Of a stretch of 64,000 nucleotides of DNA, positions 17,866-26,413 are shown piece after piece (positions within the stretch are counted from its first letter, which is position 1; each line of letters opens with the position of its first letter). The notes beneath the pieces are model-generated. The model was not told the origin of the DNA, made no database searches, and saw only the letters and a program-made list of their open reading frames with translations. The position numbers and the translations under genes are program-made. The DNA lies in contig CP054936.1 of NCBI GenBank assembly GCA_013364255.1, forward strand, positions 3,378,853 to 3,442,852, in the 5' to 3' direction. This stretch comes from Streptomyces seoulensis. GTDB taxonomy: Bacteria; Actinomycetota; Actinomycetes; Streptomycetales; Streptomycetaceae.

Positions 17866-18840
17866 TCAGACCAGGTGGGCGCGGACCTCGCGGGCCGCGT
17901 CGTCGCCGTACGCCTTGGTGAAGCGCCCCATGAAGTGGCCGCGGCTCAGCTGGTACTCCTGGGTGCCGATGGTCTCGATGACCAGGGTGGCGAGCATGCA
18001 GCCGACCTGGGCGGCGCGCTGGTGGTCGACGCCCCAGGCCAGGCCGGACAGGAAGCCGGCGCGGAAGGCGTCGCCGACGCCCGTCGGGTCGGCCTTGCGC
18101 TCCTCGTCCGGGCAGCCGACCTCGATCGCCTCGTCGCCCGCGCGCTCGATGCGCACGCCGCGGGCGCCGAGGGTGGTGACCCGGTGGCCGACCCGGTCGA
18201 GGATCTCGGCGTCGCTCCAGCCGGTCTTGTTCTCGATGAGGCCCTTCTCGTACTCGTTGGAGAACAGGTACGTCGCGCCGTCCAGCAGGGTGCGGATCTC
18301 GTCGCCGTCCATCCGGGCGATCTGCTGGGAGAAGTCGGCGGCGAACGGGATCGAGCGCGAGCGGCACTCCTCGGTGTGCCGCAGCATCGCCTCCGGGTCG
18401 TCGGCGCCGATCAGCACCAGGTCGAGGCCGCCGACGCGGTCCGCGACGGTCTTCAGCTCGATGAGGCGGGCCTCGCTCATCGCGCCGGTGTAGAAGGAGC
18501 CGATCTGGTTGTGGTCGGCGTCGGTGGTGCACACGAAGCGGGCGGTGTGCAGGGTCTCGGAGATGCGGACCGAGGCGGTGTCGACGCCGTGCCGGTCGAG
18601 CCAGTCGCGGTACTCGCCGAAGTCGGGGCCGGCGGCGCCGACCAGGACGGGGTCGGTGCCGAGCTGGCCCATGCCGAAGGCGATGTTGGCGCCGACGCCG
18701 CCGCGCCGGACGTCCAGCTGGTCGACGAGGAAGGAGAGCGAGACCGTGTGCAGCTGGTCCGCGACGAGCTGGTCGGCGAAGCGGCCGGGGAACGTCATGA
18801 GGTGGTCGGTGGCGATGGAGCCGGTGACAGCGATGCGCAC
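17866..18840 (-). CDS. PfkB family carbohydrate/nucleoside kinase
   Basis: A 324-residue ribokinase-family kinase. It has GGVGANIAFGMGQLG near residue 47 (substrate loop), FSNEYEKG, and DPTGVGDAFRAGFLSGL with the catalytic Asp near residue 250. The overall form is closest to the actinobacterial adenosine-kinase-like group, so adenosine is a plausible but unproven substrate. The GTG at 18840 is preceded by GCAGGAGA. Confidence 0.9.
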   Translation of the reverse strand: MRIAVTGSIATDHLMTFPGRFADQLVADQLHTVSLSFLVDQLDVRRGGVGANIAFGMGQLGTDPVLVGAAGPDFGEYRDWLDRHGVDTASVRISETLHTARFVCTTDADHNQIGSFYTGAMSEARLIELKTVADRVGGLDLVLIGADDPEAMLRHTEECRSRSIPFAADFSQQIARMDGDEIRTLLDGATYLFSNEYEKGLIENKTGWSDAEILDRVGHRVTTLGARGVRIERAGDEAIEVGCPDEERKADPTGVGDAFRAGFLSGLAWGVDHQRAAQVGCMLATLVIETIGTQEYQLSRGHFMGRFTKAYGDDAAREVRAHLV

Positions 18841-18958
18841 GGCGTGGACTCTCCTGCCGGGAGGGGGATTGACAGTTCACGCTACCCGCTCGGCGCGGAG
18901 CGCTGAAGCGGGCGAAACTACCCGATAGTAGAGCTTTCCCGGACGGCTGTGACGTGCC

Positions 18959-18964
18959 TACGGT
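18959..18964 (+). promoter_or_regulatory. -10 element implying a leaderless mRNA (70-aa protein)
   Basis: TACGGT lies 6 nt before the ATG at 18971. TTCCCG (18936-18941) lies 17 nt upstream of it as a weak -35. Confidence 0.4.
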
Positions 18965-18970
18965 TCGCCC

Positions 18971-19183
18971 ATGACGAACCCCGGGATTCACACCGGCCCC
19001 GCCCGGGCCGATCAGGACGTCGATCTGGCCGCGCTGCGCGGGGACTGCGCCCGGATGGCGCCGCGCTGGGCGGCGCCCGGGCGCCGGGCCGCCCGTCCGG
19101 TGCCGCCGTCGCGCATCCACGGCGTGTCCGTGCCGGCCTCCGCCGCCCGGCTGCTGGCCGCCATGGCGGAGTACGGCGACTGA
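18971..19183 (+). CDS. Small hypothetical protein (70 aa)
   Basis: A short Ala/Arg/Pro-rich protein with no recognised domain. Support comes from GC-biased third positions and a well-placed TACGGT -10 just before the ATG. The mid-region is basic and proline-rich, followed by a short helical ending (ASAARLLAAMAEYG). Function unknown. Confidence 0.5.
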   Translation: MTNPGIHTGPARADQDVDLAALRGDCARMAPRWAAPGRRAARPVPPSRIHGVSVPASAARLLAAMAEYGD

Positions 19184-19248
19184 GGGCGCGCCGCTCCGGG
19201 CGAGCGGCCCGCGCCGGGAGCCGGGAGCCGGGAAGGGAACCCGGGCGG

Positions 19249-19274
19249 GGAACCGTACGCTCCCTCGCCGCGTC
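19249..19274 (+). promoter_or_regulatory. Possible SigE-type ECF promoter
   Basis: GGAACC (19249-19254) and CGTC (19271-19274), 16 nt apart, match the Streptomyces SigE cell-envelope-stress consensus as I recall it. They lie about 110 bp upstream of the membrane-anchored protein gene at 19387. Such motifs occur by chance in GC-rich DNA. Confidence 0.3.
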
Positions 19275-19386
19275 CCATCGCCGTCCCCCGTTCGGGGGAT
19301 GCGGGATACGACCCGATGGCCGATCACTTCCACAGGGGCGGCCGCGGGCCGATCCGGGGACGTACGGCAGCCGAAGGAGCGATGCG

Positions 19387-21009
19387 GTGAACACCGAGCG
19401 AGCCGACCACGACGACGCGGCCGGGGCCGCGGGCAGCGGCGCCTCCGGTGCCGGCGCCTCCCGCACCGGAGAGGACACCTCGGGCGGGGACACGGCGGGC
19501 GGGCGGTCGCGGTGGGGGCGCGGGCCGCTGATGGCGGTGCCGGTGGCCGCCGCCGTGCTGCTGGTGGGCGGCGGCGGGGCGTACCTCGCCGCCGGCGCCG
19601 CGGACGGCCGTACCCAGTCGGCGGCTTCCGCCGGGCACGGCACTCCCCCGCCGCTCGTCCTGGACGGTTACGCCGCGCGGGGCACGGGCGGCGGCACGGA
19701 CGGCGGAACCGGCCCCGGCATCGCGCCCGGCGAGCCCAACCCCTACGGGACCACCTACCGGGCGGCCGGCGCGCTGCCCGCCGGGCCCGGGTCGGCGCCG
19801 GTCTACACCGCGCGGGGCGAGGTCGGCCGGGCGGAGGTGGCCCGGCTGGCGAAGGCGCTCGGCGTGGCGGGCGCGCCGGTGGCCGAGGCGCGGGCGTGGC
19901 GGGTCGGGGCCGTCAAGGACGGTTCGGGGCCGGTGCTCCGGGTGGACCGGCAGGCGCCGGGGTCCTGGACGTTCAGCCGGTACGCGCCGGGCACCGACGA
20001 CTGCAAGGGCGCGGTGTGCGGGCGCGGGCCCGTCGCTCCGGCCGGGCGCGCGGTGAGCGCGGCGGCGGCGGAGAAGGCGGCGGCGCCGGTGCTCGCGGCG
20101 GTGGGCCAGGGCGACGCGCGGGTGGACGCGAGCCGGATCATGGGCGCCCAGCGGGCGGTGACCGCCGATCCGACGGTGGGCGGTCTGCCCACGGACGGCT
20201 GGACGACCGATCTGGTCGTCGGCGTGCGGGGTGAACTGGTCGGCGGCAGCGGGCAGGTGAAGGCGCCGGTGAAGGGGGACACGTATCCGGTGCTGAGCGC
20301 GCGCCGGACGCTGGACCTGATGAACGCCGCGCCCCGGACCGACCACCGCATGGGCGTCGGCGGCTGCGCGAGCGCGGTGCCGCTGAAGGACCGGCTGGAG
20401 GCGCCGTGCGGCGCCTCCTCCGCGGGCGGCGCGGTCAAGGGCGATGTGCTGACCGTGGACAAGGCGGTGTTCGGGCTGGCGTCGCGCACCTCCGAAGGGC
20501 GGCGGGCGCTGGTGCCGTCCTGGCTGTTCCAGGTGCGCGGGGCGCCGGGGCAGGAGGACTTCACGGTGACCTACCCGGCCGTCGACCCCCGCTATCTCGC
20601 CCCGCCGGCCACCGCCTCGGCCACACCGCCGGCGTCGCCGTCCGGGCGGCCGGAGCCCCGGCCGAGCGGTTCGGGCACCGCCGCGCCGGTCACCCGGGAC
20701 GTGCCGGTGACGGCGTACGGCGTCCGGGACGGCGGGCTGACGGTGACCTTCGAGGGCGGGGTGTGCTCCGAGTACACGGCGGTGGCGCGCGAGGCCGCCG
20801 ACCGGGTGACGGTCACGGTGACCGAGAAGCGGTGGCCCGGCCGGGTGTGCATCGCGATCGCCAAGGAGTACCGCCGCACGGTGCCGCTGGAGCGCCCGCT
20901 CGGCGAGCGGAAGGTGGTCCGGGCGGACGGCGACCCGGTTCCGCTGGAGCGGCCCGCCGCCCGGACGACGGACGCGCCGCACGCGAACGACGGACGGCCC
21001 GTCAGGTAG
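19387..21009 (+). CDS. Membrane-anchored extracytoplasmic protein of unknown function
   Basis: A 540-residue protein with a short disordered cytoplasmic tail (residues 1-45), one transmembrane helix (about 47-70, LMAVPVAAAVLLVGGGGAYL) and a large outer domain. The outer domain has paired cysteines (DDCKGAVCG; GGCASAVP with EAPCGA; GGVCSEY with RVCIAIAK) that could form disulfides. It also has a Pro/Ser/Thr-rich linker near residues 395-425. No catalytic motif was recognised. The GTG at 19387 has GAAGGAG at a good distance. The upstream open frame overlaps the small gene at 18971 and is discarded. Confidence 0.75.
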   Translation: MNTERADHDDAAGAAGSGASGAGASRTGEDTSGGDTAGGRSRWGRGPLMAVPVAAAVLLVGGGGAYLAAGAADGRTQSAASAGHGTPPPLVLDGYAARGTGGGTDGGTGPGIAPGEPNPYGTTYRAAGALPAGPGSAPVYTARGEVGRAEVARLAKALGVAGAPVAEARAWRVGAVKDGSGPVLRVDRQAPGSWTFSRYAPGTDDCKGAVCGRGPVAPAGRAVSAAAAEKAAAPVLAAVGQGDARVDASRIMGAQRAVTADPTVGGLPTDGWTTDLVVGVRGELVGGSGQVKAPVKGDTYPVLSARRTLDLMNAAPRTDHRMGVGGCASAVPLKDRLEAPCGASSAGGAVKGDVLTVDKAVFGLASRTSEGRRALVPSWLFQVRGAPGQEDFTVTYPAVDPRYLAPPATASATPPASPSGRPEPRPSGSGTAAPVTRDVPVTAYGVRDGGLTVTFEGGVCSEYTAVAREAADRVTVTVTEKRWPGRVCIAIAKEYRRTVPLERPLGERKVVRADGDPVPLERPAARTTDAPHANDGRPVR

Positions 21010-21055
21010 GCGGGGCGGGACGGGCGGGCGCGGAGGGCAGCGGTGTCCGCGCACG

Positions 21056-21097
21056 CGGAAGGCGGCGGTCCCCCGGCTGGGGGGCCGCCGCCTTCCG
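21056..21097. terminator. Bidirectional terminator hairpin
   Basis: A perfect 13-bp stem (21056-21068 with 21085-21097) separates the convergent genes at 19387 and 21138. Confidence 0.75.
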
Positions 21098-21137
21098 TCA
21101 GATCCGTCCCGCCGGGACGCTCGCGCGTCCGGCCGGG

Positions 21138-21494
21138 TCAGCTGAAGGAGTCGCCGCAGGCGCAGGAGCCCGTCGCGTTCGGGTTGTCGATCGTGAAGCC
21201 CTGCTTCTCGATGGTGTCCACGAAGTCGACGGTGGCGCCGCCCAGGTAGGGGGCGCTCATGCGGTCGGTGACGACCTTGACGCCGCCGAAGTCCTTGACG
21301 ACGTCGCCGTCGAGCGAGCGCTCGTCGAAGAAGAGCTGGTAGCGCAGGCCGGAGCAGCCGCCGGGCTGGACAGCGACGCGCAGGGCGAGGTCGTCACGGC
21401 CTTCCTGGTCGAGCAGGGCCTTGACCTTGGACGCGGCGGCGTCGGTCAGAACGATGCCGTCGGTGACGGTGCTGGTCTCGTCCGATACGGACAT
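21138..21494 (-). CDS. erpA: ErpA/HesB-type iron-sulfur cluster insertion protein
   Basis: A 118-residue A-type Fe-S carrier with the three conserved cysteines in QPGGCSGLRY (near residue 47) and the C-terminal CACGDSF pair. It delivers clusters to apo-proteins. Its divergent neighbour nadA encodes a [4Fe-4S] enzyme, and lipA further along needs two clusters. The ATG at 21494 has GGGAGAG upstream. Confidence 0.92.
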   Translation of the reverse strand: MSVSDETSTVTDGIVLTDAAASKVKALLDQEGRDDLALRVAVQPGGCSGLRYQLFFDERSLDGDVVKDFGGVKVVTDRMSAPYLGGATVDFVDTIEKQGFTIDNPNATGSCACGDSFS

Positions 21495-21756
21495 CTACAT
21501 CTCTCCCGGGTTGTACGGAGACTGCTTGCCGACGAGTGCAACCGGCGGAGCGGCGGATTCATTCCGGGCCGAGCACGTGCCTTCTCGTACGTCCCCGCCC
21601 GTGTGGGCCTCTCCGAGTCCGTCTGCGCTCGTCCGCTCGTCAGTTCATGCTCGCACACCCGGCGGGCCGCCGACAGGGCCGCACGGAGCGGGCGCCCGGA
21701 TGCGACGAACGCGACATCGGCGGCAACCGCGGCGGACGGCGAGGTGTCGGGATTCA

Positions 21757-21826
21757 CGTCACATCGACGCAATGTGCATCGTCAACGTGACGTGAAGCGG
21801 TTATGATAGATAGCGTCAATTAGACG
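21757..21826. promoter_or_regulatory. Three CGTC-N5-GACG operator-like repeats before nadA
   Basis: CGTCACATCGACG (21757-21769), CGTCAACGTGACG (21780-21792) and CGTCAATTAGACG (21814-21826) share CGTCA-N4-GACG, with centres 23 and 34 bp apart. The first two also form a larger near-palindrome with outer arms TTCACGTCAC (21753-21762) and GTGACGTGAA (21787-21796). The second and third flank the TATGAT -10-like element, so a repressor bound here would block nadA transcription. Confidence 0.65.
21802..21807 (+). promoter_or_regulatory. Likely -10 region of nadA
   Basis: TATGAT is the best -10 match before nadA, about 42 nt upstream of the start. The -35 region falls inside the operator-like repeats and has no strong consensus. 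The rest of the 354-bp gap from 21495 to 21752 holds the erpA leader and no other clear element. Confidence 0.45.
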
Positions 21827-21848
21827 AAAAGTAGAAAGGGTGCGTGTC

Positions 21849-23033
21849 GTGACCACCGCCCAGCCCCGAGAGCTCGACGTCCAGCCGACGCCGCTCGCCC
21901 TGCTGCTGCTCGGCCGCGAGGCCGACCCGAGGAGCGAGCGCGGCGTCGACTGTCCCGGCGAGCTGCCCTCCCCGTCCGACCCCGACCTGGTGGCGCGCGC
22001 CCGCGCGGCCAAGGAGAAGCTCGGGGACAAGGTCTTCGTCCTCGGCCACCACTACCAGCGTGACGAGGTCATCCAGTTCGCCGACGTCACGGGCGACTCC
22101 TTCAAGCTGGCCCGGGACGCCGCCGCGCGGCCGGACGCGGAGTACATCGTGTTCTGCGGTGTGCACTTCATGGCGGAGTCCGCGGACATCCTGACGAGCG
22201 ACGAGCAGAAGGTGGTCCTGCCGGACCTGGCCGCCGGGTGCTCCATGGCCGACATGGCGACGGCCGAGCAGGTCGCCGAGTGCTGGGACGTGCTGACCGA
22301 GGCCGGCATCGCCGAGCAGGTCGTGCCGGTGTCGTACATGAACTCCTCGGCCGACATCAAGGCGTTCACCGGCAAGCACGGCGGCACCATCTGCACCTCG
22401 TCCAACGCGAAGCGCGCCCTGGACTGGGCCTTCGAGCAGGGCGAGAAGGTGCTGTTCCTGCCCGACCAGCACCTGGGCCGCAACACGGCGGTGCGGGACA
22501 TGGGCATGTCCCTGGAGGACTGCGTCGTCTACAACCCGCACCGGCCGGGCGGCGGACTGACCGCCGAGCAGCTGCGCGCGGCGAAGATGATCCTGTGGCG
22601 CGGCCACTGCTCGGTGCACGGCCGCTTCAGCCTGGAGTCGGTCGAGGACGTCCGGGCGCGGATCCCCGGCGTCAACGTCCTGGTGCACCCGGAGTGCAAG
22701 CACGAGGTGGTCGCCGCGGCCGACCAGGTCGGCTCGACGGAGTACATCATCAAGGCGCTGGAGGCGGCCCCGGCCGGCTCCAAGTGGGCCATCGGCACCG
22801 AGCTGAACCTGGTGCGCCGCCTGGCGAACCGTTTCGCCGCCGAGGACAAGGAGATCGTCTTCCTCGACAAGACGGTCTGCTTCTGCTCGACCATGAACCG
22901 CATCGACCTGCCCCACCTGGTCTGGACCCTGGAGTCCCTGGCCGAGGGCAACCTGGTCAACCGGATCGAGGTCGACAAGGAGACCGAGGCGTTCGCGAAG
23001 CTGGCCCTGGAACGGATGCTGGCGCTGCCGTAA
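21849..23033 (+). CDS. nadA: Quinolinate synthase
   Basis: NadA condenses iminoaspartate with dihydroxyacetone phosphate to make quinolinate, the NAD precursor. The 394-residue protein has the cluster cysteines in IVFCGVHFMAE (near 102), VHPECKHEV (near 282) and the C-terminal CFCSTMNR. It also has LGHHYQRDEV and PDQHLGRNTA. The GTG at 21849 is preferred over GTG 21840 because AGAAAGG lies at the right distance. The promoter carries three operator-like repeats. nadB and nadC are not adjacent. Confidence 0.95.
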   Translation: MTTAQPRELDVQPTPLALLLLGREADPRSERGVDCPGELPSPSDPDLVARARAAKEKLGDKVFVLGHHYQRDEVIQFADVTGDSFKLARDAAARPDAEYIVFCGVHFMAESADILTSDEQKVVLPDLAAGCSMADMATAEQVAECWDVLTEAGIAEQVVPVSYMNSSADIKAFTGKHGGTICTSSNAKRALDWAFEQGEKVLFLPDQHLGRNTAVRDMGMSLEDCVVYNPHRPGGGLTAEQLRAAKMILWRGHCSVHGRFSLESVEDVRARIPGVNVLVHPECKHEVVAAADQVGSTEYIIKALEAAPAGSKWAIGTELNLVRRLANRFAAEDKEIVFLDKTVCFCSTMNRIDLPHLVWTLESLAEGNLVNRIEVDKETEAFAKLALERMLALP

Positions 23034-23047
23034 CGGCGGACCGCGTG

Positions 23048-23094
23048 CACGGCGGCGGCCGGGGCTCCTTCGCGGAGTCCCGGCCGCCGCCGTG
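23048..23094. terminator. Long terminator hairpin after nadA
   Basis: Sixteen-bp arms (23048-23063 with 23079-23094) plus an inner CTCC/GGAG stem lie between nadA and the convergent response regulator. No T-run is present. Confidence 0.75.
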
Positions 23095-23159
23095 TCCGCG
23101 CGGAATCGGGCGGGAGCGGGCGGGAGCGTGCGGGGGCGTGCCGGGAGCGGGCGGCGCGC

Positions 23160-23840
23160 TCAGTCCGCCCTGGGGCGGACCAGTCCGGACTCGTAGGCGA
23201 TGACCACCAGCTGGGCCCGGTCGCGGGCGCCGAGCTTGGCCATCGCCCGGTTCACATGGGTCTTGACGGTCAGCGGGCTGACCCGGAGGCGCTCGGCGAT
23301 CTCGTCGTTGGAGTGGCCGCCGGCGACCTGGACCAGGACCTCGCGCTCGCGCACGGTCAGCGCGGCCAGCCGTCCCGCGCGGGCCGGGTCGCGGCCGTCG
23401 TCGGCGTCGCCCTGGGCGAGGAAGCGGGCGATCAGCCCCTTGGTGGCGACCGGGGACAGCAGGGCGTCCCCCTGCGCGGCGATCCGGATCGCGCTGAGCA
23501 GTTCCTCCGGTTCGCTGCCCTTGCCGAGGAAGCCGGAGGCGCCCGCGCGCAGCGCCCCCACCACGTAGTCGTCCACCTCGAAGGTGGTCAGGATGACCAC
23601 CCGGACGTGCGCGAGCACCGGGTCGGCGCTGATCAGCCGGGTGGCGGCGAGGCCGTCGGTGCCCGGCATCCGGATGTCCATGAGGACCACGTCGGCGCGC
23701 CGCTCCCGGGCCAGGCGCACCGCCTCGGCGCCCTCGGACGCCTCGCCGACCACCTCCATGTCGGGCTCGGAGTCGACGAGCACGCGGAAGGCGCTGCGCA
23801 GCAGGGCCTGGTCGTCGGCGAGCAGGACACGGATCGTCAT
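23160..23840 (-). CDS. NarL/FixJ-family response regulator
   Basis: A 226-residue regulator. The receiver domain has acidic residues DD near 9-10, phospho-acceptor Asp55 in VLMDIRMPG and Lys in LGKGSEPEELL. The LuxR-type helix-turn-helix begins near residue 158 (LTVREREVLVQVAGGHSNDEIAERL). Its start codon overlaps the kinase stop (ATGA). The target genes are unknown. The adjacent psp genes are candidates by position only. Confidence 0.93.
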   Translation of the reverse strand: MTIRVLLADDQALLRSAFRVLVDSEPDMEVVGEASEGAEAVRLARERRADVVLMDIRMPGTDGLAATRLISADPVLAHVRVVILTTFEVDDYVVGALRAGASGFLGKGSEPEELLSAIRIAAQGDALLSPVATKGLIARFLAQGDADDGRDPARAGRLAALTVREREVLVQVAGGHSNDEIAERLRVSPLTVKTHVNRAMAKLGARDRAQLVVIAYESGLVRPRAD

Positions 23841-25201
23841 GCGGCATCCCCCGGGGCGGGTGTGCGGGTGCGGGCGCGGCTCTGGGCGCACGCGGGGCCG
23901 TGGGCGTGGGTCGTCGCGGGCAGGATCGCATGGACCCGGAAGCCGCCGCCGTAGCGGGGGCCGGTGGTGAGGGCGCCGCCGAGGGCGGTGACCCGCTCGC
24001 GCATGCCGAGCAGGCCGTGGCCGCCGGCGGGGGCGGGCTCGTCCTCGGCGGCCGGGTCGCCGTCGGGGCCGTGGCCGCCGTCGGCCACGGCCGCGGTCGC
24101 GTCGGCGCCCGGCAGAGGTGCGTCGGCACCGGGCGCGGGGCGGGCGTCGCCGCGCGCGCCGTCGTCCAGGACGGTGATCTCCACGGTGGGTCCGACGCGT
24201 ACGACGCTGACCTCGGCCCGCGCGCCGGCCCCGGCGTGCTTGTGCACGTTCGTCAGCGCCTCCTGCACGACCCGGAAGGCGGCCAGGTCGACGGCGGCGG
24301 GCAGGGTCGTGCCGTCGTCGGCGCGGGCGACCTCGACGTGCAGGCCGGCGCTGCGGAAGGTGCCGACGAGTTCGTCCAGGCGGTCCAGGCCCGGGGCGGG
24401 CTCGGTGGGCGCCTCGGGGTCGTCGCTCTGCCGGAGCAGCCCGACGGTGGCGCGCAGTTCGTTCAGCGCGGACCGGCCCGCCTCGCGGACGTGCGCCAGG
24501 GCCTCCTTGGCCTGGTCCGGGCGCTTGTCCATGACGTGCGCGGCGACTCCGGCCTGCACGTTGACCAGGGCGATGTGGTGGGCGACGACGTCGTGCAGAT
24601 CGCGGGCGATGCGCAGCCGCTCCTCGGCGACCCGGCGGCGGGCCTCCTCCTCCCGGGTGCGTTCGGCGCGCTCGGCGCGTTCGCGCATCGCCCGGACGAA
24701 GGCGCGGCGGCTGCGGACGGCGTCGCCGCCGGCGGCCGCCATGCCGGTCCAGGCGAAGATGCCGAGGTTCTCCTGCGCGTACCAGGGCAGCGGTCCGGCG
24801 AACATGGCCGCGCCGGTCAGCACGAGCATGGTGGCCAGGCCGAGCCGCCAGGTGGTGGTGCGGTCGGTGGTGGCGGCGACGGTGAACAGGGCGACCACGG
24901 CCGACATGGCGACGGGGGCGCGCGGGTCGCCGGTGACGCACTCGACCAGCGAGACGGCGCCGGTGACGGCCAGGACGGTGCGCGGGGCGCGGCGGCGGAA
25001 GGCGAGCGCCGCGGCGCCGAGGGTCATCAGGACCAGGCTGAGGGGCGCGGGCTCGCGTACGGCCCAGCTGACGCCGTGCGGTCCGCCCGGGCCCACGAAG
25101 GAACCGGCCACCATGCACACCAGGACGGCGGTGGCGAGGGCCGCGTCCAGGGCGAAGGGGTGCGCGGCCAGGCGGCAGCGGGCGCGGTCGAGTCGGGTCA
25201 C
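23837..25201 (-). CDS. NarL-type sensor histidine kinase
   Basis: A 454-residue kinase with four to five N-terminal membrane helices (residues ~15-165), a HisKA_3 dimerisation region with the phospho-His in RIARDLHDVVAHH (near 200), and an ATPase domain with the N box FRVVQEALTNVHKHA and a late GHGLLGMRERV G box. About 45 Ala/Gly/Asp/Pro-rich residues are inserted between the two ATPase strands (after LDDGARGD), longer than usual and probably disordered. GTG start. It forms a coupled pair with the regulator. The signal is probably in the membrane. Confidence 0.92.
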   Translation of the reverse strand: MTRLDRARCRLAAHPFALDAALATAVLVCMVAGSFVGPGGPHGVSWAVREPAPLSLVLMTLGAAALAFRRRAPRTVLAVTGAVSLVECVTGDPRAPVAMSAVVALFTVAATTDRTTTWRLGLATMLVLTGAAMFAGPLPWYAQENLGIFAWTGMAAAGGDAVRSRRAFVRAMRERAERAERTREEEARRRVAEERLRIARDLHDVVAHHIALVNVQAGVAAHVMDKRPDQAKEALAHVREAGRSALNELRATVGLLRQSDDPEAPTEPAPGLDRLDELVGTFRSAGLHVEVARADDGTTLPAAVDLAAFRVVQEALTNVHKHAGAGARAEVSVVRVGPTVEITVLDDGARGDARPAPGADAPLPGADATAAVADGGHGPDGDPAAEDEPAPAGGHGLLGMRERVTALGGALTTGPRYGGGFRVHAILPATTHAHGPACAQSRARTRTPAPGDAA

Positions 25202-25309
25202 GGTCGTCCACCGTACGGGGTCGCCGCGCGGCCCGGGCGTGGTCGGGCCGACGCCGTCGAGGCCCCCCGGAGCCCGAGGCGCCGTTCCCGGTGCCTCAGG
25301 CGGCGTGCC

Positions 25310-25588
25310 TCACCCCGGGATCAGGCCGTCGTCGCTGAGCAGGTCCCGGACCTCCTCCAGGGTGGCGTCCGGGGCGGGGAGGATCAGCTCCGAGGGTTCG
25401 AGGGAGTCGTCCGGGAGGGGGTCGCCGAGGGCGCGGACCCGGTCGAGGAGAGCGGTCAGGGTGCGGCGGAAGCCGGGTCCGTCGCCCTTCTCCATCTCGG
25501 CCAGGAGTTCGTCGTCCAGCCCGTTCAGCTCGGCGAGGTGGCCGTCGGCCAGCCTCACCTGCCCCTCTCCCATGATCCGTACGATCAT
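25310..25588 (-). CDS. pspAA: PspA-associated protein PspAA
   Basis: A 92-residue acidic protein with the start MIVRIMGEGQVRL and a helical body ending in a LEEVRDLLSDDGLIPG tail, matching the small PspAA partner encoded next to PspA in many bacteria. It lies 33 bp after pspA on the same strand. It probably modulates PspA assembly on membranes. The match is by pattern memory, not by search. Confidence 0.75.
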   Translation of the reverse strand: MIVRIMGEGQVRLADGHLAELNGLDDELLAEMEKGDGPGFRRTLTALLDRVRALGDPLPDDSLEPSELILPAPDATLEEVRDLLSDDGLIPG

Positions 25589-25621
25589 GTCGCCCTCCTC
25601 GGCGGCGTGGACCCCGTCCGG

Positions 25622-26413
25622 CTACTGCTTGTCGAAGCGGGGAGCGTCCTGCGGCTGCTGCTGGGGCTGCGCCTGGTTCTGGCCGCCCTCGATGGCCTGC
25701 TGCGGGGCGCCGCCGGCCAGCTCGGCCTTCATGCGCTGGAGTTCCAGCTCTACATCCGTACCACCGGAGAGGCGGTCCAGCTCGGCCGCGATGTCGTCCT
25801 TGGCCATGCCGCTCGGGTCGTCCAGGGCGCCGGAGGCGAGCAGTTCGTCGATCGCGCCGGCCCGGGCCTGGAGCTGCTGGGTCTTGTCCTCGGCGCGCTG
25901 GATGGCCAGGCCGACGTCGCCCATCTCCTCGGAGATGCCGGAGAACGCCTCGCCGATCCGGGTCTGCGCCTGGGCGGCGGTGTAGGTGGCCTTGATGGTC
26001 TCCTTGCGGGTCCGGAAGGCGTCCACCTTGGCCTGCAGGCGCTGCGCCGCCAGAGTGAGCTTCTCCTCCTCGCCCTGGAGGGTGGAGTGCTGCGTCTCCA
26101 GGTCCGTCACCTGCTGCTGGAGCGCGGCGCGGCGGGACAGGGCCTCGCGGGCCAGGTCCTCACGGCCGAGCGCCAGCGCCTTGCGGCCCTGGTCCTCCAG
26201 CTTGGAGGACTGCGACTGCAACTGGTTGAGCTGGAGTTCCAGGCGCTTGCGGCTGGTGGCCACGTCGGCGACGCCGCGCCGCACCTTCTGGAGCAGTTCC
26301 AGCTGCTTCTGGTACGAGTAGTCGAGGGTCTCGCGCGGGTCCTCGGCCCGGTCAAGGGCCTTGTTCGCCTTCGCGCGGAAGATCATCCCCATACGCTTCA
26401 TGACACCGCTCAT
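25622..26413 (-). CDS. pspA: PspA/IM30 family membrane-stress protein
   Basis: A 263-residue coiled-coil ESCRT-III-like protein that binds and stabilises the cytoplasmic membrane. It starts with the amphipathic helix MSGVMKRMGMIFRAKANKAL and then has long charged helices (residues ~25-220), including EDPRETLDYSYQKQLELL and IGEAFSGISEEMGDVGLAIQRAEDKT. A Gln/Pro-rich tail follows. The ATG at 26413 is chosen because it begins this helix. The open frame extends to 26491 without protein-like content. It is followed by pspAA and, after 108 bp, the two-component system. Confidence 0.93.
   Translation of the reverse strand: MSGVMKRMGMIFRAKANKALDRAEDPRETLDYSYQKQLELLQKVRRGVADVATSRKRLELQLNQLQSQSSKLEDQGRKALALGREDLAREALSRRAALQQQVTDLETQHSTLQGEEEKLTLAAQRLQAKVDAFRTRKETIKATYTAAQAQTRIGEAFSGISEEMGDVGLAIQRAEDKTQQLQARAGAIDELLASGALDDPSGMAKDDIAAELDRLSGGTDVELELQRMKAELAGGAPQQAIEGGQNQAQPQQQPQDAPRFDKQ

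Noticed and set aside
15195..17921. 908-residue plus-strand frame over ctaC and the desulfurase gene
   Set aside because: It overlaps ctaC antisense and the desulfurase out of frame, with no protein-like motifs.
23841..25211. Response regulator frame extending upstream as a 683-residue protein
   Set aside because: The upstream part overlaps the sensor kinase out of frame. The ATG at 23840 with ATGA overlap is the real start.
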